A stretch of DNA of 64,000 nucleotides, taken from contig NC_060215.1 of NCBI RefSeq assembly GCF_021130785.1, positions 70,811,501-70,875,500 on the forward strand, read 5' to 3'. Position 1 is the stretch's first letter; each line of letters opens with the position of its first letter. Position numbers and translations under genes: made by a program. The notes below the pieces were generated by a model. That model worked only from the letters and a program-made list of their open reading frames with translations. It did not search any database and was not told the DNA's origin. Positions 46,457 to 59,867 of the stretch are shown here, piece after piece. Source of the DNA: Homalodisca vitripennis (taxonomy: Eukaryota; Arthropoda; Insecta; Hemiptera; Cicadellidae).

Positions 46457-46800
46457 TCAATGACAGTTGCATTTCACGGAACAGAATGAACCGATTTGAG
46501 AAGGTAATCGATACAGGAGCCCCTTAGGACTAGGTCGAGTGATACGATTAAACGTGATATGCAGGCCAATACTGTCAATAAGGTTACGTAGTTGAACAGT
46601 ATTATTGTCAGAGTTTAAAAAGGCTACGCTACAATCAGCAGCAACAATAATGTTAAGTTTTACCCCATACACACAAGTTAAAACTGTGTAGAGTTTATCG
46701 AAGGACAGTATATTACCTGAGGGAGATCTATACAATGTCACAATAACAGTATTCAAGGTAGGCAATGCCATAACAGATACCTCACAAACAAGTTATTCCG
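46457..46800 (-). pseudogene. LINE endonuclease fragment
   Basis: The minus strand encodes VIVTLYRSPSGN, then NIIVAADCSVAFLNSDN, then QLRNLIDSIGLHITFN and ITRPSP. This is the middle of an APE-type LINE endonuclease (YRSPSG block, GDFN-like block, LLxxxGLxxTFNxPTR block). The catalytic GDFN is changed to AADCSV and a stop lies upstream, so it is dead. No RT follows, making it an isolated fragment. Confidence 0.75.
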
Positions 46801-47179
46801 CAACTACCACAGTTATATCATAAACCTTAAATTCTAGTTCCTCTCTAATCAAAATCAAGGACCACAATGCTTTTTTATTGTTCTAAAAAAAAGGATGCAA
46901 CAGTATAGACTGTCAAATCAAAGATGCTAGTTTCATGTTCTTTCGACTTGTGTTTATTAATAAAAGTCACATCACTAAGTTGGTTTTTGTCATCATAGTA
47001 ATAAAGTCAATTTAATTTGTACTGGCTGAACATTTCAGTATAGCAAGTTCAGAGGCTGTCCATATTTATTTGGAATTTCACATGTATTCAGAGAAGGCTT
47101 AGGCCTATTTATTTTAACGGCACTAGACTTCAGAGGCTTTACACTTTAGTGTTTGAAAGAAGTATGAAGTTACTCACCA

Positions 47180-47722
47180 TTAGGTTATGTTGTATTTCCG
47201 AGCCTTTAAGTTTAAATGGTTCTTAAAGCTAAACCTATTCACATGAACACCAGTAGGCCAAAACTCAGATCTAAAAACAGTTCCCCACTTATCAGCAAGA
47301 ATTATTACTTTAGAAAAGGAATATTCATATGGATATTTGCAGTCATCAACATCATCACTAGCACCACCATTACCAGTTAAGCCGCAGCTATTGCGATTCA
47401 TATAAGTTTCCATTTTTCTGCTTAATGTATGCCGAGATTTTTAAATTTGAAAATGTTCAACGTTCACACAAGGTCTAGGGATAATCAGAACGCCTACTGA
47501 TGTCGACGACAAAGCTTTCTGATTCGTACCTAACACGTGAAGCTCGTCAATAACAGTTAGTATGTGAAGAAAACAGCCAGGATACATCTCATCATTGTCC
47601 TTTAAATCCAAACGGAAACTTTCCAAGCACTTTGGCCCTGGCAGATTGTAGTTATTGCAAGACCATGATTCATTATTACCAATATCTAAATATTCTTGGT
47701 GTTCTTCATCACATCGATACAC
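47180..47722 (-). pseudogene. Broken unassigned reading frame, about 180 codons
   Basis: One minus-strand frame runs from 47722 to 47180 with a single TAA at 47443-47441. The first part has several Cys (RCDEEH, WSCNNYN, GPKCLESF, YPGCFLH, PRPCVN); the second has ADKWGTVFRSEFWPTGVHV. Codon use and acidic/Cys content look protein-like, not like the neighbouring LINE debris. An acceptor-like GTGTAG lies just upstream, and ATG|GTGAGT, a good donor, follows the final stop. I do not recognise the family. It may be a decayed host exon or an integrated viral or transposon gene. Function is not assigned. Confidence 0.4.
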
Positions 47723-49199
47723 GTCGAATATGGAACCAACCTACACTTTCCATAGCATCGAACTGCTTTACTAACGTTGTAAAGCTAATGTATGTGTAGT
47801 AATGTTGTACTACTTTTACACACGTCAAAATTTAGATTAGAGTTCTTTTCCACCATCTCGAATAAAAAACGACTTATTTAGTACGAAGATAATTGTATTT
47901 AAAAAATCATATATTTGCTTAAAACATTACATTTATTTACAAAATTTTAACTGTAATCCTTGTCCCTGTTAATATAAATTTTCTTTATTCGTTATTTTTC
48001 AAGGGTAATTTTAAATATTAAAAAGCAATCCTGTAAATGTCCGTGTTTAACCTTATTTATATTATTTTATTAAACAAATCAGATCTTCACTGAAACTAGT
48101 ACTTTTCATAACAATATGACTCTGGATTGTATATTATTGATATTATTGAATATATAAACGAGTTGAAACATGAAAGTCGGTGGAAATATATACACATTAC
48201 AAATAACTGTTTAAGTTCTTATGTGGGTTAAGTATTATTTGCCATAATCGTGTTTAGATAAACAACGACAATGCTTACTGGGCATAGTCACGAAGTACTC
48301 AGTGTTCCTGATTGGGTTAACGTTTTTGTCACTTCATTATTTTTCAATTTTCTGTTTTCCGTCTTCAGCAGAAGCGGAAAGTACACTGATTACCAATCCA
48401 ATTATTTCCTAAAACAATGGGGATGTTTGTGACCTGCCATAGGAATATGACCAGAACAAATTTTATAAACGCACTTCTTTGCTATGACATAAATTAGACA
48501 TGTTATACTTCACAAACAATACATACATTCTTCTTCTTGGTTTATACATTTGTTCAATCAATAAGACGTTGCCCATTAATTTAGTTTTAGGTGAAACGAA
48601 AGGATTCCAGAACGTTATTGTAGAACGTTTGGGAAAATATAATATTTATGTCCAGTTATTACGTGGAAAATTAATTTATATGATCTTTAGGTATTCTTCT
48701 GTTTTGCCTTTATTACTAAATTGTCGGCTTGTATAATATATGAACAAAATAAAATTTCACTTTCAGTACATACTTTTGAATAACATGAACGACTCCTTTG
48801 AATAGTTTATGTACACGTATTTACTTTTGCTAATGTACTCTTGAATAAAAGAAAACTTCCAAAACAAACACAGCATTGTTTAAGTCAGAGTCAGACACAA
48901 TATCATCTTGAAACACTTCCCCTAATGAAGATGTTTCGCTTTTAGAAGAAATATTCCATAAAATAAGAATCAGTAAATTATATCCGTTTTTTTACAGTAT
49001 TGCTATTAAAAAGATTATATTATCGTATACTAGTTATAATTGTGAGACACTTGGGTTGACCAGATTGTGAACTAATTATGTATATTTAGTCTCTTCCCTT
49101 CCTTGATGATTTACGCATAACGTAATGTTTATTGTACTATTGTTGAACGCATAAATCTAAAATTTAATTTCTTATTCAGTGTAAAGAGAGTGTCTATAC
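47723..49199. other. Intergenic, nothing recognised
   Basis: AT-rich, short chance frames only. Confidence 0.45.
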
Positions 49200-49510
49200 T
49201 TATTTTATAATTCTCTGCCAGCACAGTAGTGCCATCTGTTACAGGCAGAGCAGGATCTCATTTAATTATCGTACTATTTAAAAGGAGAGGTCGATCCCCT
49301 TCTAAGCTTTGTTCTATCCGCCCTCATGGGCCACTAGCCTGTGCGAGGATCTTATCAAACAGAATAAAGGGGAGTGTCGATACAGTACAAGGTCGATGGA
49401 ACTGATAAAAAGTGCTTCGGTCACAGACAGAATTTGAACCGGGGCCTTTTCTAACTCAGACCCAAAGTTTTATGTCTTATACCGCTCGGTCATCGACACT
49501 CCCAACATCT
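49200..49510 (-). mobile_element. tRNA-derived SINE
   Basis: On the minus strand TGACCGAGCGG (49492-49482) matches a pol III A box and GGTTCAAATTC (49440-49430) a B box with one change. Spacing is about 45 bases, as in tRNA-Ser/Leu-like heads. A non-tRNA body follows toward lower coordinates. A GGAGTGTCGAT word occurs both at the head (inverted at about 49494-49504) and in the body (about 49372-49382). The exact 3' end is unclear. Confidence 0.65.
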
Positions 49511-50454
49511 ACTCTTTCTGATGTACTCCTTCACATCTACCCGTTAGTCGAGCCAAATTATCCTTCTTCCACTCTCGCCAGTGTCTGATTTACGCCCAAG
49601 TGACTCGCAGTCAATCTTTGTTTTCTACCAATACATCCTTCTGCTGCACCTTCCTACCTTTACCAAACGGATACATCGTTGCAGTTCTTGCCTTTCCCAA
49701 AGTGCCTGTACAAGAGAGCCTAATTTTAATCGACAGTTGGGAAAGCGCCTCGGATTTCTCGAAACCTTTGCCAGCATAGTCATACTACGACTCCCCTTCG
49801 TACCCTAACTTCGTCTGGCTTACGAACTGGCGCCGCCACGTCTCACAGTGGGCCAAAGTGTGGGGAAAACTGGCCAAAAATAATATATAAACATTTGAAA
49901 CTTAACCCTTTTGAGCTATTCTTAGAAGAGGTAAATTAAACTAAAAAATGTTACATTTGAATTCTTTATCAGCGGCCCAACAGGAGCCACACGATTATGG
50001 TGCCTATGCGTGTATCCCTTAAGGACTTCCTGCAGTCGATGAGTAATCGTTCGACGAAAGTTTACTACATATACATGTAATTTTATATTAATGCCGTGTA
50101 GTTGTGGGAGTAGAGTATTTACTATTTGCCTGGAAAAAGTGGGGAAAACTATAATTGTAAAACCCGTATTAGCTTAATATGAGGAACATATTCATATACT
50201 TTCCTTATTCTGTAATTAATTTAAAGTGTATAATGAAGTACACTTTTAACTATGTTTCAAAGGAACCTAAAGCAAAAATATACATGCACACTGTTCTATG
50301 AACTTTTAATGTTCTAGCTACCATATAAAAATGTACTAATTCAATCTATATAAAATTAAAAAATTTAACAGTCAATTAGTTTTTAATTAGAATTTGTAGT
50401 AATTTTGAAAGAGAAATTGGGATATTACAATTTGTAATTTCAATTGAAAAGTAC

Positions 50455-50510
<56 letters not shown>

Positions 50511-52982
50511 TTGAAACTCTTTATTTAGCAACAGCATAGAAAATATCAATTTGAAAATTAAACAAAATATTACGTTCAAATGCTACTTTCTGTCGGTTAA
50601 AAGTAATTAACTATAAACAATAAACTCATTTAATAACTTTGTAAGTTAAATAAATTACGAACACAATTGGCAACTCTTGTGCACATTAAAATAATGTACT
50701 ACACTAAAATAAATAGTGCAAAATGTAACAAAGTAACTATCTCATGAAAACGATCGTTAAATGATTGATACTGTAAATGTATTAATCAAATGTAGTCGTA
50801 AAACAATTTAGTAGAGAATTTGATCAATATCGTTGTTTTAATCAAACCAAATTTATTTGAGTGCCTTTACAATACAAATATAATTTGGTTGACTTTCATT
50901 CAAAGTTCATAAATTACAAAAACTAACGTTGAAAAATAATTAAATGGAGCAAATATTTAAGGAAATATCTACAGGTAACATTTTTTATTGTATTTACATG
51001 AAATGAATTTTGGAAATAGCGACATTTTAATGTGCGAATACATGTTAGTTCTTTTACGCAGTAGTCTTATTTGTTATCTTTTTCAGTTACTTTTTGACAA
51101 TCCAACATTTCTTCGTTATATTCCATGGTGTGGCCAATTTCGATCTCAGATAAACTGGATGAATCAAATTCTCTGTCTTCTTCAAATCGAATAATCAGAG
51201 CTTCATGCATTAGTTAAGCTAGAGCTGATAATGACATGTTACCTGATATTCCTAGATCGAATGTTAGATAAACCCATTTGTGTTTAACTCACACTTGTAT
51301 GGGAAAGCCTTAATGCTGTGTGACCCTGACCTCTTAACATGATATCAATTTTGCAGATTTTTTTCGGCGGGCCTAAATCATTTGATTGCTTCATATAATG
51401 TCGCCTAACTGATGCTTTGTTCTTTATAGCTTTCAGGATGTCTTATGTAGCTTGTGTAAACTGGCGTAAAAACGTGTACCGCCAATTTAAAATGTTCTAT
51501 CGTTCAATCAAGACTTTCCTCTTCTAACCACATTTCCTCCACTTTAAACCTATTTTCTTTAAAAACACGTATTAGTGTCCAGTTACTCTATGTAAACCCT
51601 ACTTTTTAACGTAGTACTGGTAACAATATTTTACAAGCTGGAATAACCTTTAAGTTTTTGTAAAAATCAACTGTGACGTCTAAAATTACGTTCCTTCCAA
51701 AGATATTGGCTTGTGACTACAAGACCGCTTCTTATTTTTTCAGGGCCACGAGGTTTTTAATTTAGCGTGTTCTTTACTTGTTTCCGAATCCTTTTTACAG
51801 ATTTTTCGTACTCGTTACAATACTTTGCAGCCCACACAATTTTCTTTGACATAGGACAAATCAACGATTACTCCTGCGTTTCTTTATCACAACACTGAAT
51901 TACTCTTTTGGTCACATAACATACATTCTCTCTCACCAATACGCATCGTAGCACCAGTCTTTCGAACAATAGGAAACAACTGCAATATTAGCATGAAAAA
52001 TCAACTACAACATTACAAAAGCAAAGGCGTCTATTAAAGCTGTTAATCTGAAAAAATAGCTTACAGGATTATCAGTGAACATTCCTACTATATACAAAAA
52101 TAACCTCTTAAATCAAATTAATTTGAATTCTTACAAGTAGTTTATATCATAATCTGGATGTATATTACAGTCAGTTTAATGTTTAATGATTTATTATTCT
52201 CCAACTGAAGTAAATAATGGCGTACTAATACATTTTTGTTCTCCAGTGTTAAAATGGATAACGTAATATTGATAACAAAATAGTCTGTGCGTGTTACTGA
52301 CGTAGTGCCTGCAAAATCTGATGATACCGCTACAATACACATCTGCACCGTGTGCTGGGCCAGGGCTCGTCTCGTCACTCGCCTACAATATAAATGTGGT
52401 CGATAGCGTAACTCTTATAAAAGTGTTTCAGGAAACTGAGATTTGTTATACACACGTTTTTGTTATATTTTGGATTAATGTTCGAGAGCCAGAATAACTT
52501 AGGGGAGTCGTGATACCACAAAAAATAGAGCCAGCTTTAGGGTACCGTGGATTTAAGCAATAAGAAAATACAAAATTTGTATGATACATATATAGAAAAA
52601 TCCCATTACAGAAGTTGTGTCTCGCCACATAAAAAATCCTACGCATTCAAAACGATATTCTCACGGCTTTAAACCCAGAAGCATACAATAACATAGCGGT
52701 AATTTGTAATTGGGGTGCGATAGTAGCACACGCCATAGCGAGTACAGGCAGAAATTTCTCAACTAAGGCAGTACAGACGCTTACACGCTTTAACTCCTAT
52801 TATATTACACTACCGGTACTACAACTGTTTCACCATACTTAATTCGTAATATTGTAATTTTGATAAACCCTTCTCATCCACTCCCCAATTTTGTCATCCA
52901 ATCAGAATGGCAAAGCAAATAGGTACATGAAAAAATATAAATTACTCTTTAAGAAATAACAATAGAGTAACTTGAGCTAGAG
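49511..52982. other. Intergenic, nothing recognised
   Basis: Contains a (TA)n microsatellite (50458-50508) and AT-rich filler. About 49580-49870 is less AT-rich but without coding motifs. Confidence 0.45.
50458..50508. repeat. (TA)n microsatellite
   Basis: An uninterrupted TA run of about 25 units. Confidence 0.98.
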
Positions 52983-53830
52983 TCAGGGTCCAGGTCCAGG
53001 TCCATGACAGGTCTCTGGGATGGCCTCGTGTGCTCTCCTCGTCCTTGGGAAGCTTCTGAGAAACAAGCTTAATGCGCAGATAGCGACTACTTCAGAGAAG
53101 AGCCGGTGAGGGCGCTGAGGATAACTTGGATACTGCGCTGGGCGGGGGCGGCCTCCGTCACTTCTGCGTCGGCAACCGAATTTTCCTTTGTTGCTGGCAG
53201 GATAGTTGGGGCATGTGCCACTCCAACTTCTGCCTTGGAATGACCAGTTGGTCCTCCGTAGATCTCGGTAAGCGAGGCAGGCGGTTTTCCGGGTTTCTCG
53301 ACTTCCTGCGTCGCCTCTCATTCTCTGGAGCGGAGTCTTCGTCTGCCTCCACTGGGTTGCCGTCCCGGGCTGGTCTTTTTACTGGCTGGGCAGTGGATCC
53401 CCTTGCCGGATTGTCAGGGTTGGGCCTCCGGCCTATCCTGGCCGCTGTCCCCTTGGCGTCCTTGAAGGCTTTGCAGCCTCTGCGGTCACCGCCACAGTTG
53501 AAGCAGTGATTCTTGTCCCTTAGCCCTTTCGGGCAGTTCGTCCCCAGGTGGTTTTCACCGCAGCAGACGCATTTCCGTGGCCTTCTACAGTTGCCGGAGC
53601 CGTGGCTAAACCTTGGCACCTGTAGCATTGTGGTGGGCCGGCGGGATTCTTGTAGGGCGTGATAGAGACCCTCACAAGGAGCAGGCTTCTGACATTGTAA
53701 TTGTCTCTTGCCCGCTTCGTGTCCTCAGTCCTCTGTGAGAACATCGGAGAGCTCCAGGTCATCGGTGTCTGGCAAGCCGCTCATTACAACTTTGAGCGAT
53801 TTATCTCGTTCCAAGCTTTTGGGCCCACAT
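52983..53830 (-). pseudogene. Jockey-type LINE ORF1 (zinc-knuckle) fragment
   Basis: Minus-strand remains of a nucleic-acid-binding ORF1. About 53805-53700 gives LKVVMSGLPDTDDLELSDVL (a pre-knuckle domain found in Jockey-clade ORF1), followed by VRVSITPYKNPAGPPQCYRC. After frame changes come further knuckles, with CVCCGENHLGTNC and CFNCGGDRRGC. Three CCHC knuckles in series plus the preceding domain are diagnostic of Jockey-like ORF1. Then comes a Pro/Arg-rich tail. At least two frameshifts and a stop break it, and no ORF2 lies downstream on this strand. The block is GC-rich compared with its surroundings. Confidence 0.85.
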
Positions 53831-55269
53831 GTAGAGCTGAACTGCCGATGTAGATAGTGTGAACGACAATACCTTATATACTCAGCGATCAGCTGATAGA
53901 GGTTTCTTACAAACCTTTATTCATGATGACCGGTGGAAAAATATGTAATGTTATCACAGAAACTTTTTAGGCTCTTTTCTATTATATTACTGCATTTCTT
54001 AAACATTTTCAATACAGATGCAATGATATGAAATTAAACGTTCTATAAAAAAAATATATGAAATTATATATAAGATAAAAAAGAACTAAGATAGATAAGA
54101 TCTTTTTTTCTTCGCCTGGTAAAATAAGATATCTTTACTTTACTTTACATGTAAAACCATGATGGCAACGATAAAATAGCTGAATAAATCAACGTGTAAG
54201 CGAACTCAGTTCAATGATGTGAGATTTTAACATGTGACATATTAACACATGTAGCCAACCTATCTCCAACACATTTTGGGGTGGCTGCTTGCACGTCAAA
54301 CCTATATGTCACAACTCACAATCTTTTTTGATCATCACTTTTAGTTAATGAGTAAATGATTAAATTATTTGAATTAATTACATTTAGAATTTAAAGTTCC
54401 CAATTTTGGTTACATAGATACTTGATAACAGTCGTCTCCGAGTAAGCAATTTAAATTTGATTAAATCATATAATGCAATATTGCATAAACATGGTGTACT
54501 GGTGTATGATACTGCAAATAATACACTGAAATTAAGACTACAGTGCCCAACTAACTTGATGTAATTTATATTTGTGGTGTATTAAGCATCTAACTTAATT
54601 GTTGCTTACTTAATCTATATCTGATATTTCACGTTTCCAGTCTTTTTACTTGGATATCTGGTAAAATACAGTTCTCTTAAAGCATGAATCATAAATAGAA
54701 CATAAACATGATTTACATGTGACGAGATACAAAAAGTCGGTGACGAAGAAGTTTTAAAACGTGAAACAGACCTCTTTTGTAGTCTAGAAGTGTCTGATGT
54801 CAAACGATGTAGAGTTCGTTTTTAAACTTCTTACTCGCTAACTTTTTGTATCACTATAGACGTGGACTCCAGATTCCAGGACAGTATCAGATTTTCAATG
54901 CTGCACTAAGCGTATGGAGAAATGGAGCTAAACTTAACTTTTCAACCCTCCCTACCATAGCTATGTTATGTGTGGTTGCCTTTAGTTAGCACAATACTGC
55001 CGAGGTCAGAACCTATAACCTCTTCTAACCAATTCTTTTTTAACGAAGCACACACACAGCCATCTTCTCTCTTCTAAAGTGCTGTACTTTTTCGTGCGCA
55101 TGCACCTGGTAACTTCCTGATCCAAACCTTGTCTTCTTTGATAATTCCGATCAGGCTGAGCTGATCTGGCGGGCTTTTTCAAACTATCCTCACTACATTC
55201 ATTTTTCTTTTCTTACTACTCTCACCTGTCGAGTAAACTTCCAAAAAATCTATCTATAACTATCCTAAA
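53831..55269. other. Intergenic, nothing recognised
   Basis: AT-rich. A short TTTACTTTACTTTAC run at about 54134-54147 may be a retroposon tail. No gene supported. Confidence 0.45.
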
Positions 55270-55520
55270 TCTAAATTTTTTCTGTATCCAAGCCAAGGTG
55301 TAACAGCATATACCGAGGGCTGCGTGATCAAGGGAGTGCTTTGTCGTTAATATGCGAACTCTGGATACCTGGCGACCTCCAGTTTAAACTTAGCCTTCCC
55401 CAAGTAGAGCGGGACAATGCTTGGGGTGACCTTTAGATCTCCGCTACTCGTGGGAACAAAATTAGTAAAGAAACACACAAAAATGAAAACAAACTAGAGA
55501 GCTCTTGTAGCACTCAAAAA

Positions 55521-55972
55521 GTGGATGAAATTTCACAAAACATAGAGGGATTTATTATGGGTTCCGACCCTAGCAATCCTGAACAAACTCAAAAAACAGG
55601 CGGACTTCCTAGTATAAGTCCTCAAACCTCCGACTCGGCTAAAGTCGATACGGATGAAGAAGACGCAATACTGGTGGGCGAACACCAAAAGGAAGAGGGA
55701 GCAAAAGCCGAAAGGCTGCTCCCAGTTCTGCCTAAACTATGTGGAGCCGCTAGGAAACGTATGATCTGGTTTCGGAAAAGAGGATCTCCACGACTGAACA
55801 GATGGAGGACAAAGAGCTCTCTGTCGGAGAATGGAACGTGCTGCGTAGAAGTGACGAGGGAAAGTCAGTACTACTTACCCTGGCAGTCGACTGCGCCACA
55901 GCAAAAAAACTTGAGAAAGAGGGTCCATGGATCGGCTACAAGTTTGGGGAAATTCAGCTCAGACTGTAAAAG
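55521..55972 (+). pseudogene. LOA-like LINE ORF1 relic
   Basis: Starts MDEISQNIEGFIMG with an acidic, low-complexity N-terminus. A frame change then leads to GEWNVLRRSDEGKSVLLTLA and WIGYKFGEIQLRL followed by a stop (about 55826-55972). This second block resembles the RNA-binding-like domain (DUF4780 type) seen in many insect LINE ORF1 proteins. The frameshift makes it non-functional. ORF2 begins about 350 bp downstream in the same element. Confidence 0.6.
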
Positions 55973-58931
55973 AAACACCAAGGAAACATGGAAAAACCTA
56001 CAAAGTTAGAGGAGACTTCAGAGACATCTGAGACAGTCACCATGGAAAAAAGCACCGCTGAAGAGATAGATGGAAGTGGAGGAGACCACGAAGGTGTCAG
56101 AACAATCTGTACATACCTTACCTGAAAGGTGTACTCCACAAGCCAGTGCAGCGGTCGAAAGCATAAAACCAACTTGTTCCCTCTTCTTGAAGAGGGGACC
56201 CTCTCTAAAAGGACCATCCGTCTCAGTCCGAGGAAGAAAAGGGGACAGCGTCTCCAAACAATCCAAAATGAGGGACAGGGATGGACCACCAGGGGGAGGT
56301 GGAAAAAAGGCGTAAGTATGCGCTTAATACAGATAAACCTTCACCATGCTAAGGGCGCAACCGACATCTTGGGAAGAAGGTTTATCTCAACAGGCCTGGA
56401 TATCGCCCTAATCCAGGAACCTTGGATCAATAGATGTTGCATCAGAGGATTGACGACTCAGGTAGGTAATCTCATATATGATCGATCAACTGAAAACTCC
56501 AGAACATGTATTCTAATTTCAAAACAAATAACAGCCTTTCCTATTACAGATCTAATAACAAGAGATCTGGTGGCGGCTATAGTGAAAGTGGCATCACTGC
56601 AAGGGGTGAGAGAGGTTACTATAGCCTCAGCCTATTTCCCCAACCCGTCAACAAGCTGCCCACCAAAAGAGATAGAAAGACTATTGCAGAGCTGCAGATA
56701 TAGAGCTTCGGCCCTCATTCTCGGTTGCGACTGCAATGCTCACCATATCTACTGGGGAAGCACAAACATAAACCAAAGAGGTGAGGAACTTCTACAGTTT
56801 ATGTTTAGTAATGATTTAGTTTTATAAAATAGAGGGTCAAGTCCAACCTTTATTATTAGAACTAGGAAAGAAGTCCTAGACATAACCCTATCCACAGGAC
56901 TCAAAAACATAAACATTGTAAGGTGGCACGTCTCAGAGGAGGCCTCACTATCGGACCACTGTCCTATTAGGTTCGACATGGAGGAGATACGGGAGAAAAC
57001 GTGACCCAAAGGGTACCTAAATCTACCAACTGGAAGGGATACCGAGTGTCCCTAGTAGAAGAGTTGGAAGAAACAGAACCCTTCCAGGAAAATGAATTTG
57101 ACTTAGAAAGGTCTGAACAATTAGTAGAACAAGCTATAATAAAGGCCTACGAGAAAAACTGCCCTCCCAGGCAAAACAGGCTGAAGAAAGACGTGCCGTG
57201 GTGGACTGGGAGGTTGGAGACATTAAGAAATAAAACTAGGAAACAATTAAAATGGGCAAAAAGGACAGACAATTGGCTCCCTTATCTACACGCCCAAAAA
57301 GAATATAAGAAAGAACTTAGAATGAATACAAAAAGAACCTGAAGACATTTTTCAAAAACATCAATAGCCTACCTGAGGCTACCAGGCTTCAAAAAACTCT
57401 CCAAACTGATCACACTAGCCATATGGGGACCTTAGTAAAGGCCAACGGTGACCTAACAGTGAACAGGAAGGAGACCTTAGAACTGCTTCTGGAGACGCAC
57501 TTCCCGGGGGGTCACTTGGCTCGAAATGAGGATATTTATTCTCTAATCGGGGGGGGGGGGATCCAGCCGGGAGGTTGCTAAAGCCAGACAGCGGTCTAAC
57601 AGACTATTTACACATGAAAGGATTAAATGTGCTATAAGATCGTTCAAGCCATTTAAATCTCCTGGGGCAGATGGAGTTTTCCCAGCCCTTACATACTATT
57701 AAATACTCTTTGCATTCTGTTTAGAATCAGTTTCGCCTAAGGATACATACAAAAAAAACTGGAGGACAGCACTGGTGGTGTTTGTACGGAAAAAAGACAG
57801 GGATCCGATGAATCCCAACTCGTTTAGACCAATAAGCCTAACCTCCTCCATGATGAAAACTATGGAAAAAATAATAAACAGACACATAAGGGACGTAATA
57901 TTACCAGATCACCCACTTAGTCCCATACAACACGCTTACATAGAAGGTAAATCAACTACCACCACTCTCCACAGCTTAGTGGGAAAGGTAGAGAACACCT
58001 TCGAAAAAAAGGAAGCCCTAGTCAGCGTCTTTATGGACATTGAAGGAGCTTTCGACCGAGTAGCATATCAATCCATGTAGACTGCGATGGAACGTTTTAG
58101 AGTTCCCCCAGATGTAGTCATATGGATAGTAGCTCTCCTAAAAAGCAGACAAGTAAAAGCAAAGTACGGAGACGAATCTGCCGCAATCACGGCCCAGAAA
58201 GGCTGCCCCCAGGGGGGAGTTTTGTCTCCTCTCCTGTGGGCGATGATGGTGGATGATCTTCTAAGCAAAGCAGAGAAGAGGGGAACTAGGCTACTATTTT
58301 ATGCGGACGACCTAGTGCTTATGATCAAAGGAAAAAACAAAGGCATGCTGGAACGTCTAATAAAAAAAGAACTAAACCTCATAAGCAACTGGTGTCATGG
58401 TGAAGGTCTACGGATCAACCCGTCTAAAACAAATATGATAACCTTTACCAGGAAAAGAAAGTTCCAGCTTACACAACCTGTTCTCGAGGGAATCAGCATC
58501 AACCAAAGAAAAGAAGTGAAAGGCCCCTTGGGGCCTGTAGGAGACTTTTTGGATTTAAATGGAGACTTAAACCCAAAATGATATATCGGATTTACAAAAC
58601 CATAATAAAACCAATGGTCACATATGGTGCCTTAGTGTGGTGGCCGAAAGTAGAACAAACAACAGCTGCTAAAAGGCTACAGAGTCTTCAAAGGCTAGCT
58701 TGCTTAAGCATCACAGGAGCGATGAGCTCCTGCCCAACACTAGCAATTGAAGCGATCCTAGGATACACTCCTCTGGGGCAGGAGGTGGTGAGAACAGCCG
58801 CTCTAAGTGCAATGAAGCTTCTAGGAACAAAAGTAATAAATTTAGAAGGCCACATGAAGATATTGCAAGTATTTCCTGAGGCTGAAATGTTAACCAAAGT
58901 GTCAGATGCAATGGTTAAGAAATACTCCTTT

Positions 58932-59139
58932 CATTTCTGAAACAAGCAATTGGAATACTCGACGTGGAGCCTCTTTGTTATCTATTCCTGTTCATAGATC
59001 CTCTATTTACAGTAAATCATTCACAGTCTCTGCTTGTCGACTCTGGAATAATCTTCCGGATCATATCAGAGGTATTCGTAGTCGGGAACGGTTTCAGGGG
59101 GTGCTTAGGGACCATCTGTTTTGGGCCTCGTCGGGTTGA
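58932..59139 (+). pseudogene. LINE ORF2 C-terminus, 5'-truncated copy
   Basis: The frame from the insertion point reads ETSNWNTRRGASLLSIPVHR, then SFTVSACRLWNNLPDHIRGI and RERFQGVLRDHLFWASSG, then stop. This is the usual terminal segment of Jockey/CR1-type ORF2 (SACRLWNNLP-DHIR block and FxxxLRDHL helix). Truncation at the insertion site is typical of incomplete target-primed reverse transcription. No stop interrupts it. Confidence 0.8.
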
Positions 59140-59261
59140 CGATATCGTTGCCACGATATGGCTTTGTATGAATGGTGATAGGTGAGTGTCTGTTAATTTC
59201 CTTGTAAATTTTATTCTATTTATTTATTTTTAGTTTCATAGAGAACCTTTATTTCATTTTA

Positions 59262-59419
59262 TTACTTTATGTAAGTAGAGATTATAATTTTTGAATGTAA
59301 AATAGTAATGTAAACTGTATTGTGGCTCTTGTTTTACAGTAATAGTATAGTTTATTAATTTATGGTTAGGTGTAAGAGAGGACTTAATAGTCCTAACCTC
59401 GCCAATTGAATATGTTTTA
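59262..59419 (+). repeat. LINE 3' UTR, first copy
   Basis: A 158-bp segment starting TTACTTTATGTAAGTAGAG and ending CCAATTGAATATGTTTTA, repeated at 60794-60952 with essentially one inserted A. It contains an inverted pair AGGACTTAATAGTCCT capable of a hairpin. Confidence 0.95.
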
Positions 59420-59867
59420 TTTTTTTTATTGTTTTTATTTTCCGTGGGGGAATGGCATCCTCATCGGCATCAGCCACTGTCCCAGATGGGATCGTGGGTG
59501 ATGTACCATCCTCGTCTTGTGCTGCAACTTCTAAGGGAGTGGCAGGGCAAGGGGAGGAAGCCACCTTCCCTTGTCACTATTCCAGTGACAAGGGTAGAAA
59601 ACCTTTTCCCCCTCTTGGTTTGGCCCTGAAATTGAGAGTAGCTACCTATCCCTTCCTTTCCTGATGGTATCACCCCTACTTTACCAACAACCCCAGACTA
59701 AGGTGTTATGCGACCCGTGCTGAGAGTCTCGTGGCACTGGGGGTATATTCAGTGTCTACAACGGAGCCTTCTGGGAACCAGGGGACACCCAGTCGTAATT
59801 ACCCTTATCTTCCTAATCGGGTCACTGGGAAGATAGACCGCAAATACCCGGTTCTCGTGGGATCAGA

